A stretch of DNA of 64,000 nucleotides. Origin: Pseudophaeobacter sp. EL27. Lineage in GTDB: Bacteria; Pseudomonadota; Alphaproteobacteria; Rhodobacterales; Rhodobacteraceae. Numbering within the stretch: position 1 is the stretch's first letter; each line of letters begins with the position of its first letter. Shown here piece by piece: positions 17,974 to 27,406 of this stretch. The notes beneath the pieces were generated by a model. That model made no database searches and had not been told where the DNA came from. It saw only the letters and a list, made by a program, of their open reading frames with translations. The position numbers and the translations under genes are program-made. The DNA lies in contig NZ_OMPQ01000015.1 in the NCBI RefSeq assembly GCF_900313025.1, positions 381,775-445,774 on the forward strand. Direction: 5' to 3'.

Positions 17974-18714
17974 CTGTCACTCCTGAGATTCATCCGGCAC
18001 CACAGGATGCCTGCCGACTTGTTGCAAGATGACGCGGTTCGAAACCGGAGAAAAGCCCTGTTCAAGATGATGTGACTATTTGGCTAAGACCAGCCAGCCC
18101 GTTCAATGCACTCGCCAGTCATACAAAACGACTCTCGCCTGAAGACAGATTGTATAGGGGTTTGCTCTCGTGTCTCACAAGAGACTTGTAGCGCCCAGGA
18201 GAGGACTCTAATAGCCAAACTAACACTTTGTAAATATATATTTTTCTTTATCATTTTGTTCAAGGTCACCTCTGAGGCCACCCTTGGAACTAATACCTAC
18301 CAAACTGGGTTTCAGTTTTTTACTTACAAAAGCAGGCAAGGAAACGTGGTTAAACTTCTCGCTTCCGTTCTCTCTCATGTGAAAGATGATCTAGGCGCTT
18401 TTTGGAGAGCGTCGGTGCTGTCCGAGCTGTTGCTCAGAGCCTCTCGGGTTTTGGCCAGGGCCACATCCTGTCTCTGAGTTTTGGTACGACCTAGAACACT
18501 CTTTCATTTGATTGCGTGACAATTGCCAATTTCGACCAAGCAGATGTTCTAGCCAACTATCTACCCGGAAGTGAGTTTATATAACCACTTAGATTGCCTG
18601 CTCCGCACGAGCCAGTTGAATTCAACTGTACGAAAAATGTTAAAAAGACGTCCAATTTCCTAAAGATTACTTTCAAAGGTCGCTTAGTCTTCTTCCAACT
18701 TAGGGAGGGATAAC
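17974..18714. other. AT-rich intergenic region holding the left island boundary
   Basis: 741 bases with no convincing gene. The left part (to about 18190) has ordinary composition. After the 16-base tRNA-Leu match at 18193-18208 it becomes markedly AT-rich (for example TAAATATATATTTTTCTTTATC near 18231). A possible tiny frame, GTG 18346 to 18477 (43 codons) behind AAGGAAAC, has no homology I know. The last 90 bases should carry the promoter of the operon beginning at 18715. Confidence 0.55.
18193..18208 (+). other. 16-bp tRNA-Leu 3'-end copy: candidate att site (island left end)
   Basis: GCCCAGGAGAGGACTC here is identical to 56945-56960, which is the 3' end (T-arm and acceptor stem) of the tRNA-Leu gene on the opposite strand. 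Both copies are in the same orientation, as expected for att repeats that flank an integrated element. A chance 16-base match in 64 kb is very unlikely, and it sits exactly where composition and gene content change. Confidence 0.75.
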
Positions 18715-19836
18715 ATGACAAATACGGACTCAATTTCCTTTGGCTATGATCCTGACCCGGCGCGGTCAAACTCATTGCGGGCAGAGGCCTATACCCAAGA
18801 GAAGTGGTTTGATGCTGATCTGAAATCAGTCATCTCAAAGACTTGGCAATGGGTGTGTCATGTGGAGAAAACAAGGACACCCGGATCCTATGTCACGGTG
18901 GATATTGCCAACCAACCTATCGCGGTTGTCCGCGACAAGGAGGGCAAGCTGCGGGCTTTTTACAATGTGTGCAAACATCGCGCCCATGAATTGCTGTCGG
19001 GCGAAGGCAATACCACGCGGATAATGTGCCCTTATCATGCCTGGGTTTACAAACTGGACGGACAGCTGGCACGTGCGCCGCACACGGAAAATCTGGAAGG
19101 GTTCAGTACCGGTGAGATTTGCCTGGACGAAGTGCAGGTTGAAGAATTTTGCGGGTTCGTCTTTGTCAATCTAGACCCAAATGCAGCACCCCTATCGGAA
19201 CAGTCCGGGGATCTGGAAACCGAGGTCCGCCACTGGGCGCCGGATGTGGACCAGCTCACCTTTGGGCATCGGCTGACCTATGACATCAAATCCAATTGGA
19301 AGAATGTCGTGGATAACTTTCTTGAGTGTTATCACTGCCCCACCGCCCATAAGGATTTCTGCGACCTTGTGGATATGGACACCTACAAGGTGACGACCTA
19401 CGGCATCTATTCCAGCCATATGGCAGATGCGGGGCAGACGACCAACAGCGCCTACGACGTCTCCAACGCCACGGTGAAAACTCACGCGGTTTGGTGGCTC
19501 TATCCCACTACCTGCCTGATGCGTTACCCTGGGCGCTCCAGCATGATTGTGCTCAACATTATTCCCGTCGGGCCAGACCGGACTCTTGAAACCTATGATT
19601 TCTTTCTGGAAACGCCTGACCCCGACCCGATGGAGCTGGATGCCATCCGGTATCTGGACGAGGTCTTGCAAGTCGAAGACATCGGTCTGGTCGAAAGTGT
19701 GCAACGCGGCATGAACACCCCGGCCTTTACCCAGGGCCGCATCGTCAATGACCCGGACGGATCAGGCAAATCCGAACATGCCGTGCATCATTTCCACGGG
19801 TTGGTTCTGGGCTCTTATGACAAAGGTGCGGCGTGA
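18715..19836 (+). CDS. Rieske non-haem iron oxygenase, alpha subunit (CntA/GbcA-like)
   Basis: A 373-residue terminal oxygenase. The Rieske [2Fe-2S] ligands are Cys86, His88, Cys105 and His108 (CKHRAH ... CPYHAW). The mononuclear iron site is in NFLECYHCPTAH: His207 and His212, with Glu204 at the position that bridges the two centres (Asp in most ring hydroxylases). A Glu there is known from carnitine and betaine monooxygenases (CntA, GbcA), which suggests oxidation of a quaternary ammonium compound. The start follows GGGAGGGATAAC. Its TGA overlaps the sulfatase GTG start. No reductase component is encoded nearby. Confidence 0.85.
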   Translation: MTNTDSISFGYDPDPARSNSLRAEAYTQEKWFDADLKSVISKTWQWVCHVEKTRTPGSYVTVDIANQPIAVVRDKEGKLRAFYNVCKHRAHELLSGEGNTTRIMCPYHAWVYKLDGQLARAPHTENLEGFSTGEICLDEVQVEEFCGFVFVNLDPNAAPLSEQSGDLETEVRHWAPDVDQLTFGHRLTYDIKSNWKNVVDNFLECYHCPTAHKDFCDLVDMDTYKVTTYGIYSSHMADAGQTTNSAYDVSNATVKTHAVWWLYPTTCLMRYPGRSSMIVLNIIPVGPDRTLETYDFFLETPDPDPMELDAIRYLDEVLQVEDIGLVESVQRGMNTPAFTQGRIVNDPDGSGKSEHAVHHFHGLVLGSYDKGAA

Positions 19837-21368
19837 CGCGGCCCAACATCCTGGTGATCATGGCAGATCAGCTGGCGCCCCAGTTTACGGGTGCTTACGG
19901 ACATCCTGTCGCCAAAACTCCGCACCTTGATGCCCTCGCGGCGCGTGGTATGAGGTTTGACGCTTCTTATTGCAACTCACCGCTCTGTGCACCCTCCCGT
20001 TTTGCCTTCATGTCGGGACAACATATCAGCCGTATTGCGGCCTATGATAACGCCTCCGAATTCAAGGCCTCGGTGCCAACCTTTGCGCATTATCTGAAAT
20101 CATTGGGCTACCGGACCTGCCTGGCTGGTAAAATGCACTTTGTTGGTCCTGACCAAATGCACGGGTTTGAGGATCGGATTACCACAGATATTTACCCCGC
20201 TGACTTTGCCTGGACGCCTGATTGGGAAGCCCCGGATGAGCGGATCGACAAATGGTACCACAACATGCAGACCGTCAAGGAGAGCGGTCTGGCCCAGGCA
20301 ACCTTTCAGATTGATTATGATGATGAAGTTGCCTTTGCCGCCAAGCGTTGGCTGTTTGATGTGGCGCGGGACAAGGCGCTCGGCAACGATGCGCCCTTTG
20401 CAATGGTTGCAAGTTTCATCCACCCGCATGACCCTTATGTTGCGCGGCCTGAGTGGTGGCATCTCTATTGTGATGATGAGATCGACATGCCCGCCTTTGT
20501 ACCCACGCTGGAAGATCAGGATCCTTTCTCACGCCGCTTGATGGATGGGATAGAGGCCTCCTATGTGCCTCTAACGGAGGAAGAAGTGCGCCGAGCCCGC
20601 CACGCATATCTGGCAAATGTCAGCTACTTCGACAGTCAGATCGGCGCTCTGGTTCAAACCCTGGAAGAGACAGGTGAGTTGGACAACACCATCGTGATTG
20701 TCACAGCCGACCACGGCGACATGCTGGGTGAACGTGGCCTGTGGTACAAGATGAACTTCTTTGAACACTCCGCCCGTGTACCGCTGGTGATGGCAGGTCC
20801 AAATATTGCAACCGGTACGGCACAGAACGCCGTCTCCTTGGTGGATATGTTGCCAACCTTTATCGACATCGGTGGCGGCGATCCGGCGATGATCGGAGAA
20901 CCAATTGATGGGCGCAGTCTGATGCCGCTGGCGCGCGGTGAAGACGACCCCATCGATGAAGCCATCGGGGAATACTGCGCTGAAATGACCGGCTATCCTG
21001 TCATCATGATCCGGCGCGGCTCTTTGAAATACATTCATTGCGACAGCGACCCGGCCCAGCTTTATGACCTCAGCGTGGACCCTTTGGAGACCAGCAATCT
21101 GGCAACGGATGCAGGCTACGCTGATGTGGCCGCAGGTTTTGCAGCAGAAGTGGCCGCCCGGTGGGATGGGGAGGCTCTGCGACAGAAGATCATCGCAACC
21201 CAGAAATCCCGCCGAACCCTGCATGCCGCAATGGAAGCGGGTGCAAGTGAGCCCTGGGACTACAACCCGCCCTCCGACGCAAGCCAGCACTATGTGCGCA
21301 ACCACATGGATTGGACAGTGGCCGCCAACCGCTATCGCTATCCACCTATGAAGGACCATGACCAATGA
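19833..21368 (+). CDS. betC: Choline-sulfatase-like arylsulfatase (BetC family)
   Basis: A 511-residue cytoplasmic sulfatase without signal peptide, closely patterned on choline-O-sulfatase BetC: MADQLAPQFTGAYGHPVAKTPHLDALAARG at the start, the formylglycine motif Cys52-Ala-Pro-Ser-Arg56, GKMHFVGPDQMHGFE, the metal-binding TADHGDMLGERGLWYKMNFFE, and the BetC-specific C-terminal domain ending PWDYNPPSDASQHYVRNHMDWT. It should release sulfate from choline-O-sulfate or a related ester after Cys52 is converted to formylglycine; an FGE gene lies 21 kb downstream. It starts with GTG inside a GTGA overlap with the Rieske gene. Its setting, without betA/betB/betI, is unlike usual betC loci. Confidence 0.88.
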   Translation: MTRPNILVIMADQLAPQFTGAYGHPVAKTPHLDALAARGMRFDASYCNSPLCAPSRFAFMSGQHISRIAAYDNASEFKASVPTFAHYLKSLGYRTCLAGKMHFVGPDQMHGFEDRITTDIYPADFAWTPDWEAPDERIDKWYHNMQTVKESGLAQATFQIDYDDEVAFAAKRWLFDVARDKALGNDAPFAMVASFIHPHDPYVARPEWWHLYCDDEIDMPAFVPTLEDQDPFSRRLMDGIEASYVPLTEEEVRRARHAYLANVSYFDSQIGALVQTLEETGELDNTIVIVTADHGDMLGERGLWYKMNFFEHSARVPLVMAGPNIATGTAQNAVSLVDMLPTFIDIGGGDPAMIGEPIDGRSLMPLARGEDDPIDEAIGEYCAEMTGYPVIMIRRGSLKYIHCDSDPAQLYDLSVDPLETSNLATDAGYADVAAGFAAEVAARWDGEALRQKIIATQKSRRTLHAAMEAGASEPWDYNPPSDASQHYVRNHMDWTVAANRYRYPPMKDHDQ

Positions 21369-22159
21369 TGCTGAACGGAAAGATCGCCCTTGTCACAGGA
21401 GCACGCGGGGGGATCGGCCGCGCAATTGTCGCCCGCTTTGTAAAGGAAGGGGCCACAGTTTTTGCCGCTGACCTCACGGCTGAGGGATCTATGGATCGCC
21501 ATGACGATGATGGCAGCCATTTTGTAAAGCTGGACGTGACCCAGGAAGCCGACGCCATTGCCGCGATGGACCATGTTCGCGAACGGCACGGCAAGCTGGA
21601 TATCTTGGTGAATGCCGCAGGCATTGAGATCGAAAAGACGGTCGAGGAAACCACGCTTGAAGAATGGAACCAGAGCTTTGCGGTGAATTCAACGGGCACT
21701 TTCTTGACCTCGAAATACGCCATTCCGCTGATGCGTGAAGCTGCCAAATCCGGCAGCAGCGCCAGCCTGATCAACTTTGGTTCTTATGATGGGTTTATTG
21801 CAGATCCTGGGCTTGCCGCCTATTGCGCGACCAAGGGCGCGGTGCATGCCCTGACCCGCGCGATGGCCTGTGATCATGGTCCCGAAGGTATCCGGGTCAA
21901 CGCTATTTGCCCCGGCTATATCGACACACCGATGCTGCAGAGCTTCTTTAACGGCGATGGATCCGGCGGTGGCGGCGGCAATATTGAAACGCTACAAAAG
22001 GCCGTGCGGGATGTGCATCCGATGCGCACCTATGGCACGCCGACGGATATTGCCAACCTGGTAAATTGGTTGGCCTCGGATGAGGCCCGCTATGCCTCTG
22101 GCCAGTTGTGGGTCTTGGACGGGGGGCTGTCTGCACAAGTGCAACAGATGAAACTCTGA
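21365..22159 (+). CDS. Short-chain dehydrogenase/reductase
   Basis: A 264-residue classical SDR. The nucleotide-binding motif is TGARGGIG at residues 11-18, NAAG near 86, the catalytic Ser in INFGSYDG, and YCATK (Tyr-x-x-x-Lys) near 157-161, followed by IRVNAICPGYIDTPM. It likely oxidises a secondary alcohol with NAD(P). The start overlaps the sulfatase stop (ATGA), so translation is coupled. Within this operon it could oxidise a hydroxyl group freed by the sulfatase or one made by the oxygenase. Confidence 0.88.
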   Translation: MMLNGKIALVTGARGGIGRAIVARFVKEGATVFAADLTAEGSMDRHDDDGSHFVKLDVTQEADAIAAMDHVRERHGKLDILVNAAGIEIEKTVEETTLEEWNQSFAVNSTGTFLTSKYAIPLMREAAKSGSSASLINFGSYDGFIADPGLAAYCATKGAVHALTRAMACDHGPEGIRVNAICPGYIDTPMLQSFFNGDGSGGGGGNIETLQKAVRDVHPMRTYGTPTDIANLVNWLASDEARYASGQLWVLDGGLSAQVQQMKL

Positions 22160-23091
22160 TGGCCAAATCTGTTATCATCACATGCGCCCCGACGGGTGGC
22201 ATCCACACCCCATCCATGTCGCCCCACTTGCCGATCACCCCGGCTGAAATCGCAACCGCCAGCATCGAGGCGGCAGAGGCCGGGGCCTCAATCATCCATC
22301 TGCACGCACGCCACCCCGAGACCGGAAAACCAGATCCACGTCCCGAATTGTTTGCGCAGTTCCTGCCCGTCATCAAGCAATCCACCGAGGCCGTGATCAA
22401 TGTCTCAACCGGTGGTGGACTTGGCATGTCGATGGATGATCGCCTGTTGGCGGCGACCTCAACCAGTCCGGAAATGGCTTCGCTCAACATGGGGTCCATG
22501 AATTTTGGCATTTTCCCGATGCTGCAGAAATACACCGAGTTTCAGCACGACTGGGAACGCCCCTTTCTCGAGATGACCGAGGACTTTATTTTCCCCAACA
22601 CCTTCAAGACCATTCGCTACGCTATTGAAAAACTAGGGGGCGAGCATGGGACAAAGTTCGAATTTGAATGCTACGACCTTGGCCATCTCTACAATATCAA
22701 ATGGTTTGTGGACCAGGGCGTGATCAAGCCCCCCTTTTTCATTCAGATGGTGTTTGGCATCCTGGGCGGTGTCGCCGCTGATCCCGACCATCTGACACAT
22801 ATGCACAACACAGCCAATAAGCTGTTTGGGGCAGAGAACTACGAATGGTCGGTCCTGGCCGCCGGGCGACATCAGATGCAATTTGCGACCCATAGCGCCA
22901 TGCGTGGCGGCAACCTGCGGGTGGGGCTTGAAGATAGCCTGTTCATTGGCAAAGGGGAATTGGCCCAGTCCAATGCAGAACAAGTCTTACGCATTCGCAC
23001 TATCATTGAAAATCTTGGCCTTACGGTCGCCACTCCTGCCGAAGCGCGGGAGAGACTGGCGCTGAAGGGCGGCGATCAGGTCGGGTTTTAG
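22159..23091 (+). CDS. Beta-keto acid cleavage enzyme (BKACE, DUF849)
   Basis: A 310-residue zinc TIM-barrel enzyme. BKACEs condense a beta-keto acid with acetyl-CoA to yield acetoacetyl-CoA and a shorter acid or amine. The N-terminal ITCAPTGGIHTPSMSPHLPITPAEIA, the zinc ligands in IHLHAR (His46, His48), NVSTGGG and the C-terminal GGNLRVGLEDSL with the catalytic Glu are all present. In carnitine degradation this step turns 3-dehydrocarnitine into glycine betaine. A carnitine-dehydrogenase-like gene in the same operon supports that role here. ATG 22159 overlaps the preceding stop (TGATG). Confidence 0.88.
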   Translation: MAKSVIITCAPTGGIHTPSMSPHLPITPAEIATASIEAAEAGASIIHLHARHPETGKPDPRPELFAQFLPVIKQSTEAVINVSTGGGLGMSMDDRLLAATSTSPEMASLNMGSMNFGIFPMLQKYTEFQHDWERPFLEMTEDFIFPNTFKTIRYAIEKLGGEHGTKFEFECYDLGHLYNIKWFVDQGVIKPPFFIQMVFGILGGVAADPDHLTHMHNTANKLFGAENYEWSVLAAGRHQMQFATHSAMRGGNLRVGLEDSLFIGKGELAQSNAEQVLRIRTIIENLGLTVATPAEARERLALKGGDQVGF

Positions 23092-23101
23092 GGAGGACCA
23101 C

Positions 23102-24520
23102 ATGCAGACAAAAATGTTGATCAACGGCGAATTGGTTACGGGCACTGGCGCCGCACTGGATGTGCTCAACCCCGCTACAGGCGAGCTGATCGGCAAGGTC
23201 AATGAGGCCAGCCCGGAGCAGGTTGAGGCGGCGGTGAAGGGATCAGAGGAAGCCTTTGAGATCTTTTCGGCCAGCCCCCCTTCTGAGCGCGCAGCATTGC
23301 TTTTGCAGATTGCCGATGTGATCGAGGCAAACAGTCATGAGCTCGCTGAGCTTGAAAGCCTTGATGTCGGCAAACCCTGGCCCTCGGCTCATGATGACGA
23401 GATGCCGTTGACCATTGATGTGTTCCGGTTCTTTGCCGGGGCGGCACGTACAATGATGGGCTCTGCCGCGGGTGAATATGTTGCTGGACATACCTCCATG
23501 ATCCGGCGCGATCCCGTTGGCCCTGTTGCAGCCATTGCGCCTTGGAACTACCCGCTGATGATGGCGTCCTGGAAATTGGCTGCTCCGATCGCAGCCGGCT
23601 GCTCAGTGGTTTTGAAGCCCTCGGAACTAACACCTTTGTCCACGCTCCGGCTGGCAGAGCTGTTGCAGGATGTGTTGCCAAAGGGAGTGCTGAACGTTCT
23701 GCACGGGGGTGGCCTGAATGTTGGAGACGCGCTGATTAACAGTCCGCAAATGGAAGCGATCAGCGTGACAGGATCGCCTGCAACCGGCATGGCTGCAATG
23801 CGGGCGGCCTCTCAGCAGATCCGGCAAGTGCATCTTGAACTGGGCGGCAAGGCGCCAGTCATTGTGTTTGAGGATGCCGATCTGGAAGCCGTGGCTGAAA
23901 CCATCCGCTATGGCAGCTATTTCAACGCCGGTCAGGACTGTGCACAGCCCTGCCGGGTGATGGTGGCTGACAGTGTCTATGATCAGCTTGTTGCCCTGAT
24001 CGCGGATCAGGTTGGCCAGATCCAGATCGGCGCCCCCAGGGCTGAAGGCACCGAGATGGGTCCCCTTGTTTCCGTCGCACAAAGAGATCGCGTTGCGGGC
24101 TTTGTCGACCGCGCCCGTGCATCCGCTGAAATCGTCTCAGGCGGGGAAATGGGGGATGGCGCGGGGTTCTATTATCGCCCCACGGTGATCGCAAATGTCG
24201 ACAATGATGCCGAGGTCGCCAGTAAAGAGATCTTTGGTCCCGTGGTTACCGTCTCTCGTTTCTCGGATGCGGATCAGGCGCTTAAAATAGCCAACGCGGG
24301 CCCCTATGGTCTAGCCTCTTCAGTTTGGACCCTTGACGTTGGGCGCGCGATGCAGATGACCTCAAAACTGCGATATGGCTTTACCTGGGTGAACACCCAT
24401 GGCGTTGCCACCCCTGAAATGCCCTGGGCCGCGATGAAAGGCTCTGGCACCGGAAGCGATATGTCGGTCTATGCGCTGGACGCCTATACGGCAGTCCGCC
24501 ATGTGATGGTTGCGCACTGA
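23102..24520 (+). CDS. NAD(P)-dependent aldehyde dehydrogenase (PatD/betaine-aldehyde type)
   Basis: A 472-residue ALDH. The Asn of the active site is in APWNYPLMMA, the general base Glu in LELGGKAP (near 253), and the catalytic Cys in FNAGQDCAQPCR (near 287); the EIFGPV motif follows near 380. The NAGQDC version is typical of gamma-aminobutyraldehyde and related omega-aminoaldehyde dehydrogenases, so a betaine aldehyde or trimethylammonio-aldehyde is a fair guess. The start follows GGGAGGACCAC, the only clear internal ribosome site in the operon. Its stop overlaps the next start. Confidence 0.9.
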   Translation: MQTKMLINGELVTGTGAALDVLNPATGELIGKVNEASPEQVEAAVKGSEEAFEIFSASPPSERAALLLQIADVIEANSHELAELESLDVGKPWPSAHDDEMPLTIDVFRFFAGAARTMMGSAAGEYVAGHTSMIRRDPVGPVAAIAPWNYPLMMASWKLAAPIAAGCSVVLKPSELTPLSTLRLAELLQDVLPKGVLNVLHGGGLNVGDALINSPQMEAISVTGSPATGMAAMRAASQQIRQVHLELGGKAPVIVFEDADLEAVAETIRYGSYFNAGQDCAQPCRVMVADSVYDQLVALIADQVGQIQIGAPRAEGTEMGPLVSVAQRDRVAGFVDRARASAEIVSGGEMGDGAGFYYRPTVIANVDNDAEVASKEIFGPVVTVSRFSDADQALKIANAGPYGLASSVWTLDVGRAMQMTSKLRYGFTWVNTHGVATPEMPWAAMKGSGTGSDMSVYALDAYTAVRHVMVAH

Positions 24521-25260
24521 TGCGGTTGGCAGGAAAGCGCGCCTTCGTGACTGGCGGAAGGCAAGGTATCGGGCGTGGCATTGTGGATGCGTTTATGGCC
24601 GAAGGGGCTACGGTTACAGCCTGTGGCCGCGGGGCCCGTCCTGAGGGGTTGCCGGAGTGTGTGATCTGGCACTGTCTCGATGTGTCCGATCCGCAGGCGG
24701 TTGAGGAAATTGTCGGGGCCACTGGCGGCACTGAAATCTTAGTGAATAACGCCGGAGTACAGGTCGAAAGAACCGTCACTGACAGCTCTGATGAGGACTG
24801 GGACTTGGTGATGGGAGTGAATGCACGCGGCGTGTTCAACATCTGTCGTGCCTTCATCCCTATCATGTCAGCGGGATCGTCTATCATCAACATCGGCTCG
24901 ATCTCGGGAAATGTCGCAGACCCCTCCATGGCGCTGTACAATGCTTCCAAGGCATTTGTGCACGGGCTCACCCGCTCCATTGCCGTGGATCACGGGCCGG
25001 ATGTGCGCTGCAACGCGATATGCCCCGGCTGGATCGAAACCGGGATGCTGGATGCAGGCTTTGATCTTGCCACTGATCCGGCCAAGGCCAAATCGGATGC
25101 CTTGGCCCGTCATGCGGTCAACCGCTTTGGCAAACCTGCCGATATTGCAGCTATGGCTGTTTGGCTGGCTTCAGATGAGTCTGCCTTTGCGACGGGACAA
25201 TTGTTCACTATTGACGGCGGCATGACTGCGGCCTCGCCTCTCAATCCAGGGTTATTCTAA
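24520..25260 (+). CDS. Short-chain dehydrogenase/reductase
   Basis: A 246-residue classical SDR, distinct from the one at 21365. TGGRQGIGRG is the cofactor motif, NNAG near residue 79, catalytic Ser in NIGSISGN, and YNASK near 145-149, then CNAICPGWIETGM. It overlaps the ALDH stop by one base and its own stop overlaps the next start by one base. Two SDRs in one operon suggest either two alcohol oxidation steps or handling of two stereoisomers. Substrate not known. Confidence 0.88.
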   Translation: MRLAGKRAFVTGGRQGIGRGIVDAFMAEGATVTACGRGARPEGLPECVIWHCLDVSDPQAVEEIVGATGGTEILVNNAGVQVERTVTDSSDEDWDLVMGVNARGVFNICRAFIPIMSAGSSIINIGSISGNVADPSMALYNASKAFVHGLTRSIAVDHGPDVRCNAICPGWIETGMLDAGFDLATDPAKAKSDALARHAVNRFGKPADIAAMAVWLASDESAFATGQLFTIDGGMTAASPLNPGLF

Positions 25261-26192
25261 TGGTCCATATTGAAAGAACCGCCATTCTCGGGGCCGGAGT
25301 CATTGGCGCAAGCTGGGCTTCGCTGTTCCTCGCCTCGGGGCGTAGTGTCGCTGTGTTTGATCCTGAGCCGAATGTCGAAAAATCCGTGCGTAGCTATATT
25401 GATAAGGCCTGGCCTGCGCTGGAAGAATTGGGGCTCTCAGATCGTGCAACCCCTGATGCCATTCGGTTTTTCTCAACAGCCGGAGAGGCGGTAAAGGAGG
25501 CACAGTTTGTGCAGGAAAACGTGCCTGAGCGTTTGCCGATCAAGTTTGCCACCTACCAAGAGATCGAACCTGTACTGGATGCCGAGGCGATTGTGTCCAG
25601 CTCGACATCCGGTCTGACGCTTGAAGCCCTACAAGAGGGCTGGACACATCCTGCAAGGCTGATCCTGGGGCATCCGTTCAACCCCCCTCACCTGATCCCA
25701 CTCGTAGAGCTGACCGCCAATGATGCCACAGCCGCGCAGGTTCTGGACCGGACCGAAGCCTTTTACAAAGATATCGGCAAGGTCACGATCCGGATCAACA
25801 AGGGGCTGCCCGGACATGTTGCAAACCGTTTGCAGGCTGCCGTCTGGCGCGAGGCAGTCCATATGGCCGTCGAGGGCGTTGCCAGTGTCGAAGATATCGA
25901 TAAGGCCATGTGGGCAGGCCCTGGGCTGCGCTGGGCCGCCATGGGGCCAACAACGCTCTTTCACCTGGGCGCCGGTGAAGGTGGGCTGAAAGCCTTTTGC
26001 GACCATTTCAAAGACACGTTTAACGGATGGTGGGATGATCTGGGCGATCCCCGGCTGGATGAGCAAGTGATCAAACTATTGGTAGATGGCATGGCCTCGC
26101 AGGCACAGGGACAAAGCCCCCATGAGCTCGCTTCCCAGCGGGATAAAATGCTCACTGCCATGCAAAAAGCTACCCGGCATCTGCGCTCTTAA
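25260..26192 (+). CDS. L-carnitine dehydrogenase-like 3-hydroxyacyl-CoA dehydrogenase family protein
   Basis: A 310-residue NAD-dependent enzyme of the 3-hydroxyacyl-CoA dehydrogenase fold. GAGVIGASWASLFLASG is the Rossmann motif (residues 11-27), QENVPERLPIK, SSSTSGL and LGHPFNPPHLIPLVEL match carnitine 3-dehydrogenase (CdhA/LcdH), including the catalytic His in GHPFNP. It would oxidise the 3-hydroxyl of carnitine or a similar betaine to the beta-keto acid cleaved by the BKACE at 22159. Last gene of the operon; its 3' end overlaps the regulator on the other strand by 23 bases. Confidence 0.8.
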   Translation: MVHIERTAILGAGVIGASWASLFLASGRSVAVFDPEPNVEKSVRSYIDKAWPALEELGLSDRATPDAIRFFSTAGEAVKEAQFVQENVPERLPIKFATYQEIEPVLDAEAIVSSSTSGLTLEALQEGWTHPARLILGHPFNPPHLIPLVELTANDATAAQVLDRTEAFYKDIGKVTIRINKGLPGHVANRLQAAVWREAVHMAVEGVASVEDIDKAMWAGPGLRWAAMGPTTLFHLGAGEGGLKAFCDHFKDTFNGWWDDLGDPRLDEQVIKLLVDGMASQAQGQSPHELASQRDKMLTAMQKATRHLRS

Positions 26193-27201
26193 TACCTGGG
26201 TTGAACATCGGCCAAGCACGGAACTCAAAGGGCACACGCCCCTCAACCCGATCCGTGCTTGGCGGCAACCCAAAACGTTGACTATAGGCCCGGCTGAAAT
26301 GCACCTGGCTATTGAACCCGGAGGCCGCCGCAATCTCGCTGAGTTTTAGCTCGGTCTGCGTGACCAACCCCCGCGCGCGGTCAAGTCGAATATCGCGGTA
26401 ATAGGCGACCGGGGATTTTTGGGCATATTGCTGAAACAAGCGACCAAGCTGACGCTGAGAAACACCCAGGTTTTGGGAAATCTCGGGGATCGACACAGGC
26501 GTTTCCAGATTGGCTTCCATCTGATCAATGGCGTCGCGCACGACCCCGGATGTGACATAGCCCAACGGCTCAACCCATTTTGGGTTTTGCGACCGTTCTT
26601 CCCCTCTGACATCGTGATGAAAGAGGTAGCGGGCAGTGGCATTGGCGAGGCTTTCACCCGCGACGGAATGGACAAACCGAAGCCCAAGATCCGTTGACGC
26701 CGTCCCGCCACAACAGGTGAATATCCGCCCATCCAGCACAAACATGTTTTCCGAAACATCGGTGTCAGCTGCGATCTCGATAAAGGCATCGATATGCTCA
26801 TAGTGAACGGTGGCGGTCTTACCTTTCAACAGGCCAGCGTTTGCAAGCACAATTGCACCTGTGTCCAGGCCACCTAAGATGGCGCCACTAGACTCCCATT
26901 TCTGCAGGGCAGCCTTCAGATGCGGCGAACTGTGCCGTTCGGGCGTCCAGCTTGTACTGACCACAACCAGCCAGGGATTGTGATTTACCACTTGCCCAAG
27001 CGTCGCGGTCTCGATGACCAACCCGCTGCTGGTTTCCACAGGCCCACCAGCTTCAGAAACATAGGTCCATGAAAACCTAGCAGTTCCTGACAGATAGTTT
27101 GCAATTCTAAACGGATCTACAAACGAGGTGGTCGCAGAAACATTGAAGTGTGGTGTCACCAACACGACAATTTCCAGTTTAGGGGCAATAGCATCAGACA
27201 T
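26170..27201 (-). CDS. GlxA/CdhR-type AraC-family transcriptional regulator
   Basis: A 343-residue regulator with an N-terminal DJ-1/PfpI-like domain (about residues 5-190, with the YEHIDAFIEI and VLDGRIFTCCGGTASTDLGL segments) and a C-terminal double helix-turn-helix (SIPEISQNLGVSQRQLGRLFQQY ... LKLSEIAAASGFNSQVHFSRAYSQRFG). This GlxA/CdhR/GbdR architecture controls carnitine and betaine catabolism in pseudomonads. It is convergent with, and overlaps, the catabolic operon, which it probably controls. ATG 27201 is preferred to TTG 27207. It may be read with the upstream transporter genes on the same strand. Confidence 0.88.
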   Translation of the reverse strand: MSDAIAPKLEIVVLVTPHFNVSATTSFVDPFRIANYLSGTARFSWTYVSEAGGPVETSSGLVIETATLGQVVNHNPWLVVVSTSWTPERHSSPHLKAALQKWESSGAILGGLDTGAIVLANAGLLKGKTATVHYEHIDAFIEIAADTDVSENMFVLDGRIFTCCGGTASTDLGLRFVHSVAGESLANATARYLFHHDVRGEERSQNPKWVEPLGYVTSGVVRDAIDQMEANLETPVSIPEISQNLGVSQRQLGRLFQQYAQKSPVAYYRDIRLDRARGLVTQTELKLSEIAAASGFNSQVHFSRAYSQRFGLPPSTDRVEGRVPFEFRAWPMFNPGIKSADAG

Positions 27202-27406
27202 GACCAAACTTGTAAAACCATGTTCGAATTGTCAATTCATGGAAGCCCGCGCCACTACCCGATTCTGATGATGCTCAATGTCTTTGCGGCTATACCAATT
27301 TGCCTGTTCGTTGAATCCTCTCAGCAGCGTTCGTTCACCCGCGATGCCTATGTGATGGACAAATCCCTTCATGATTTCATTAAACACGACAGGCCCGGTG
27401 TCATGT

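Noticed and set aside
18106-18477. 123-codon frame in the AT-rich region
   Set aside because: It crosses the att-like repeat and a composition change, and has no recognisable domain; at most the last 43 codons from GTG 18346 could be real.
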